A DNA stretch of 14,798 bases from an uncultured Clostridia bacterium (GTDB taxonomy: Bacteria > Bacillota > Clostridia > Oscillospirales > Acutalibacteraceae), in NCBI GenBank assembly GCA_937901145.1, contig CALCHE010000006.1:1-14798 (forward strand), in the 5' to 3' direction. Of this stretch, positions 14,744-14,798 are shown piece after piece. Each line of letters starts with the position of its first letter. Positions within the stretch are counted from its first letter, which is position 1. Below the pieces are notes generated by a model, which worked only from the letters and a program-made list of their open reading frames with translations, was not told where the DNA came from and ran no database searches. The position numbers and the translations under genes are program-made.

Positions 14744-14798
14744 TTATGCAAGCTCTGCGAAGTACTTGATTGTACGAACCATCTGGCTTGTGTATGAG
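14744..14798 (-). CDS. gapA: Glyceraldehyde-3-phosphate dehydrogenase, C-terminal end only
   Basis: Translating the minus strand back from the TAA at 14744-14746 gives SYTSQMVRTIKYFAELA at the window edge. This matches the highly conserved C-terminus of type I phosphorylating GAPDH (typically '..SYTsQlvrTikyfa.la'), the NAD-dependent glycolytic enzyme. Only 17 residues are visible, so the assignment rests on this one motif, which is nonetheless distinctive. The gene would be the start of the next minus-strand unit and is closed by a strong terminator. Whether it is the sole or main gap gene cannot be seen. Confidence 0.82.
   Translation of the reverse strand, partial: SYTSQMVRTIKYFAELA

Noticed and set aside
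1..14798. CRISPR arrays, tRNA or rRNA genes
   Set aside because: No regularly spaced repeats and no cloverleaf or rRNA-like sequence were seen on either strand.

Overview
The window looks like chromosomal DNA from an anaerobic Clostridia-type Firmicute, probably a gut member of the Oscillospirales/Ruminococcus group. The evidence is strong AGGAGG-type ribosome binding sites, near-consensus sigma-A promoters, the Ddh/LysA route for diaminopimelate and lysine, an ECF-type S component, and a Firmicutes-type serine-recombinase element. The genus cannot be fixed from the sequence alone.

Region 1 (1 to about 2950) is the right-hand part of an integrative or mobilizable element. It holds the tail of a lysine/glutamate-rich gene (perhaps a relaxase), a ParB-like protein, a small acidic protein and a large serine recombinase. 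Its base and codon use (A-rich) differs from the pyrimidine-rich coding strand of the flanking genes. The junction with the host seems to lie between about 2929 and 2990. The recombinase frame runs through a strong terminator hairpin and overlaps the start of an oxalate/formate-antiporter-type MFS gene in another frame, so the element has probably inserted right at the 5' end of that gene.

Region 2 (about 2957-5902, plus strand) has two independent transporter genes, an OFA-type MFS protein and a GPH/MelB-type sugar:cation symporter. A terminator and a textbook promoter separate them. Region 3 (5916-9734, minus strand) is a lipid/ester-flavoured cluster. A secreted neutral-ceramidase-like protein, a secreted beta-propeller protein and a cytoplasmic SGNH hydrolase form a tight operon behind a perfect TTGACA-17-TATAAT promoter. 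Just upstream lies an ECF transporter S component, divergent from the next gene. Region 4 (9880-11476, plus strand) is a stand-alone membrane protein related to the fructose-family PTS EIIC, with none of the usual PTS partners nearby.

Region 5 (11448-13914, minus strand) is a two-gene operon for meso-diaminopimelate dehydrogenase and diaminopimelate decarboxylase, covering the last steps of the one-step DAP/lysine route. Region 6 (13932-14798) has a degenerate nested palindromic repeat (MITE-like), a YcxB-like membrane protein whose promoter is framed by three AGCTAAG boxes, and the last 17 codons of a type I glyceraldehyde-3-phosphate dehydrogenase gene on the minus strand.

The most notable items are the element junction, which may place the MFS gene under control of element excision; the uncharacterised ceramidase-like/propeller/SGNH operon; the orphan EIIC-like protein; and the nested palindrome. 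No tRNA, rRNA or CRISPR array was seen, and no stretch over 300 bases lacks a gene.
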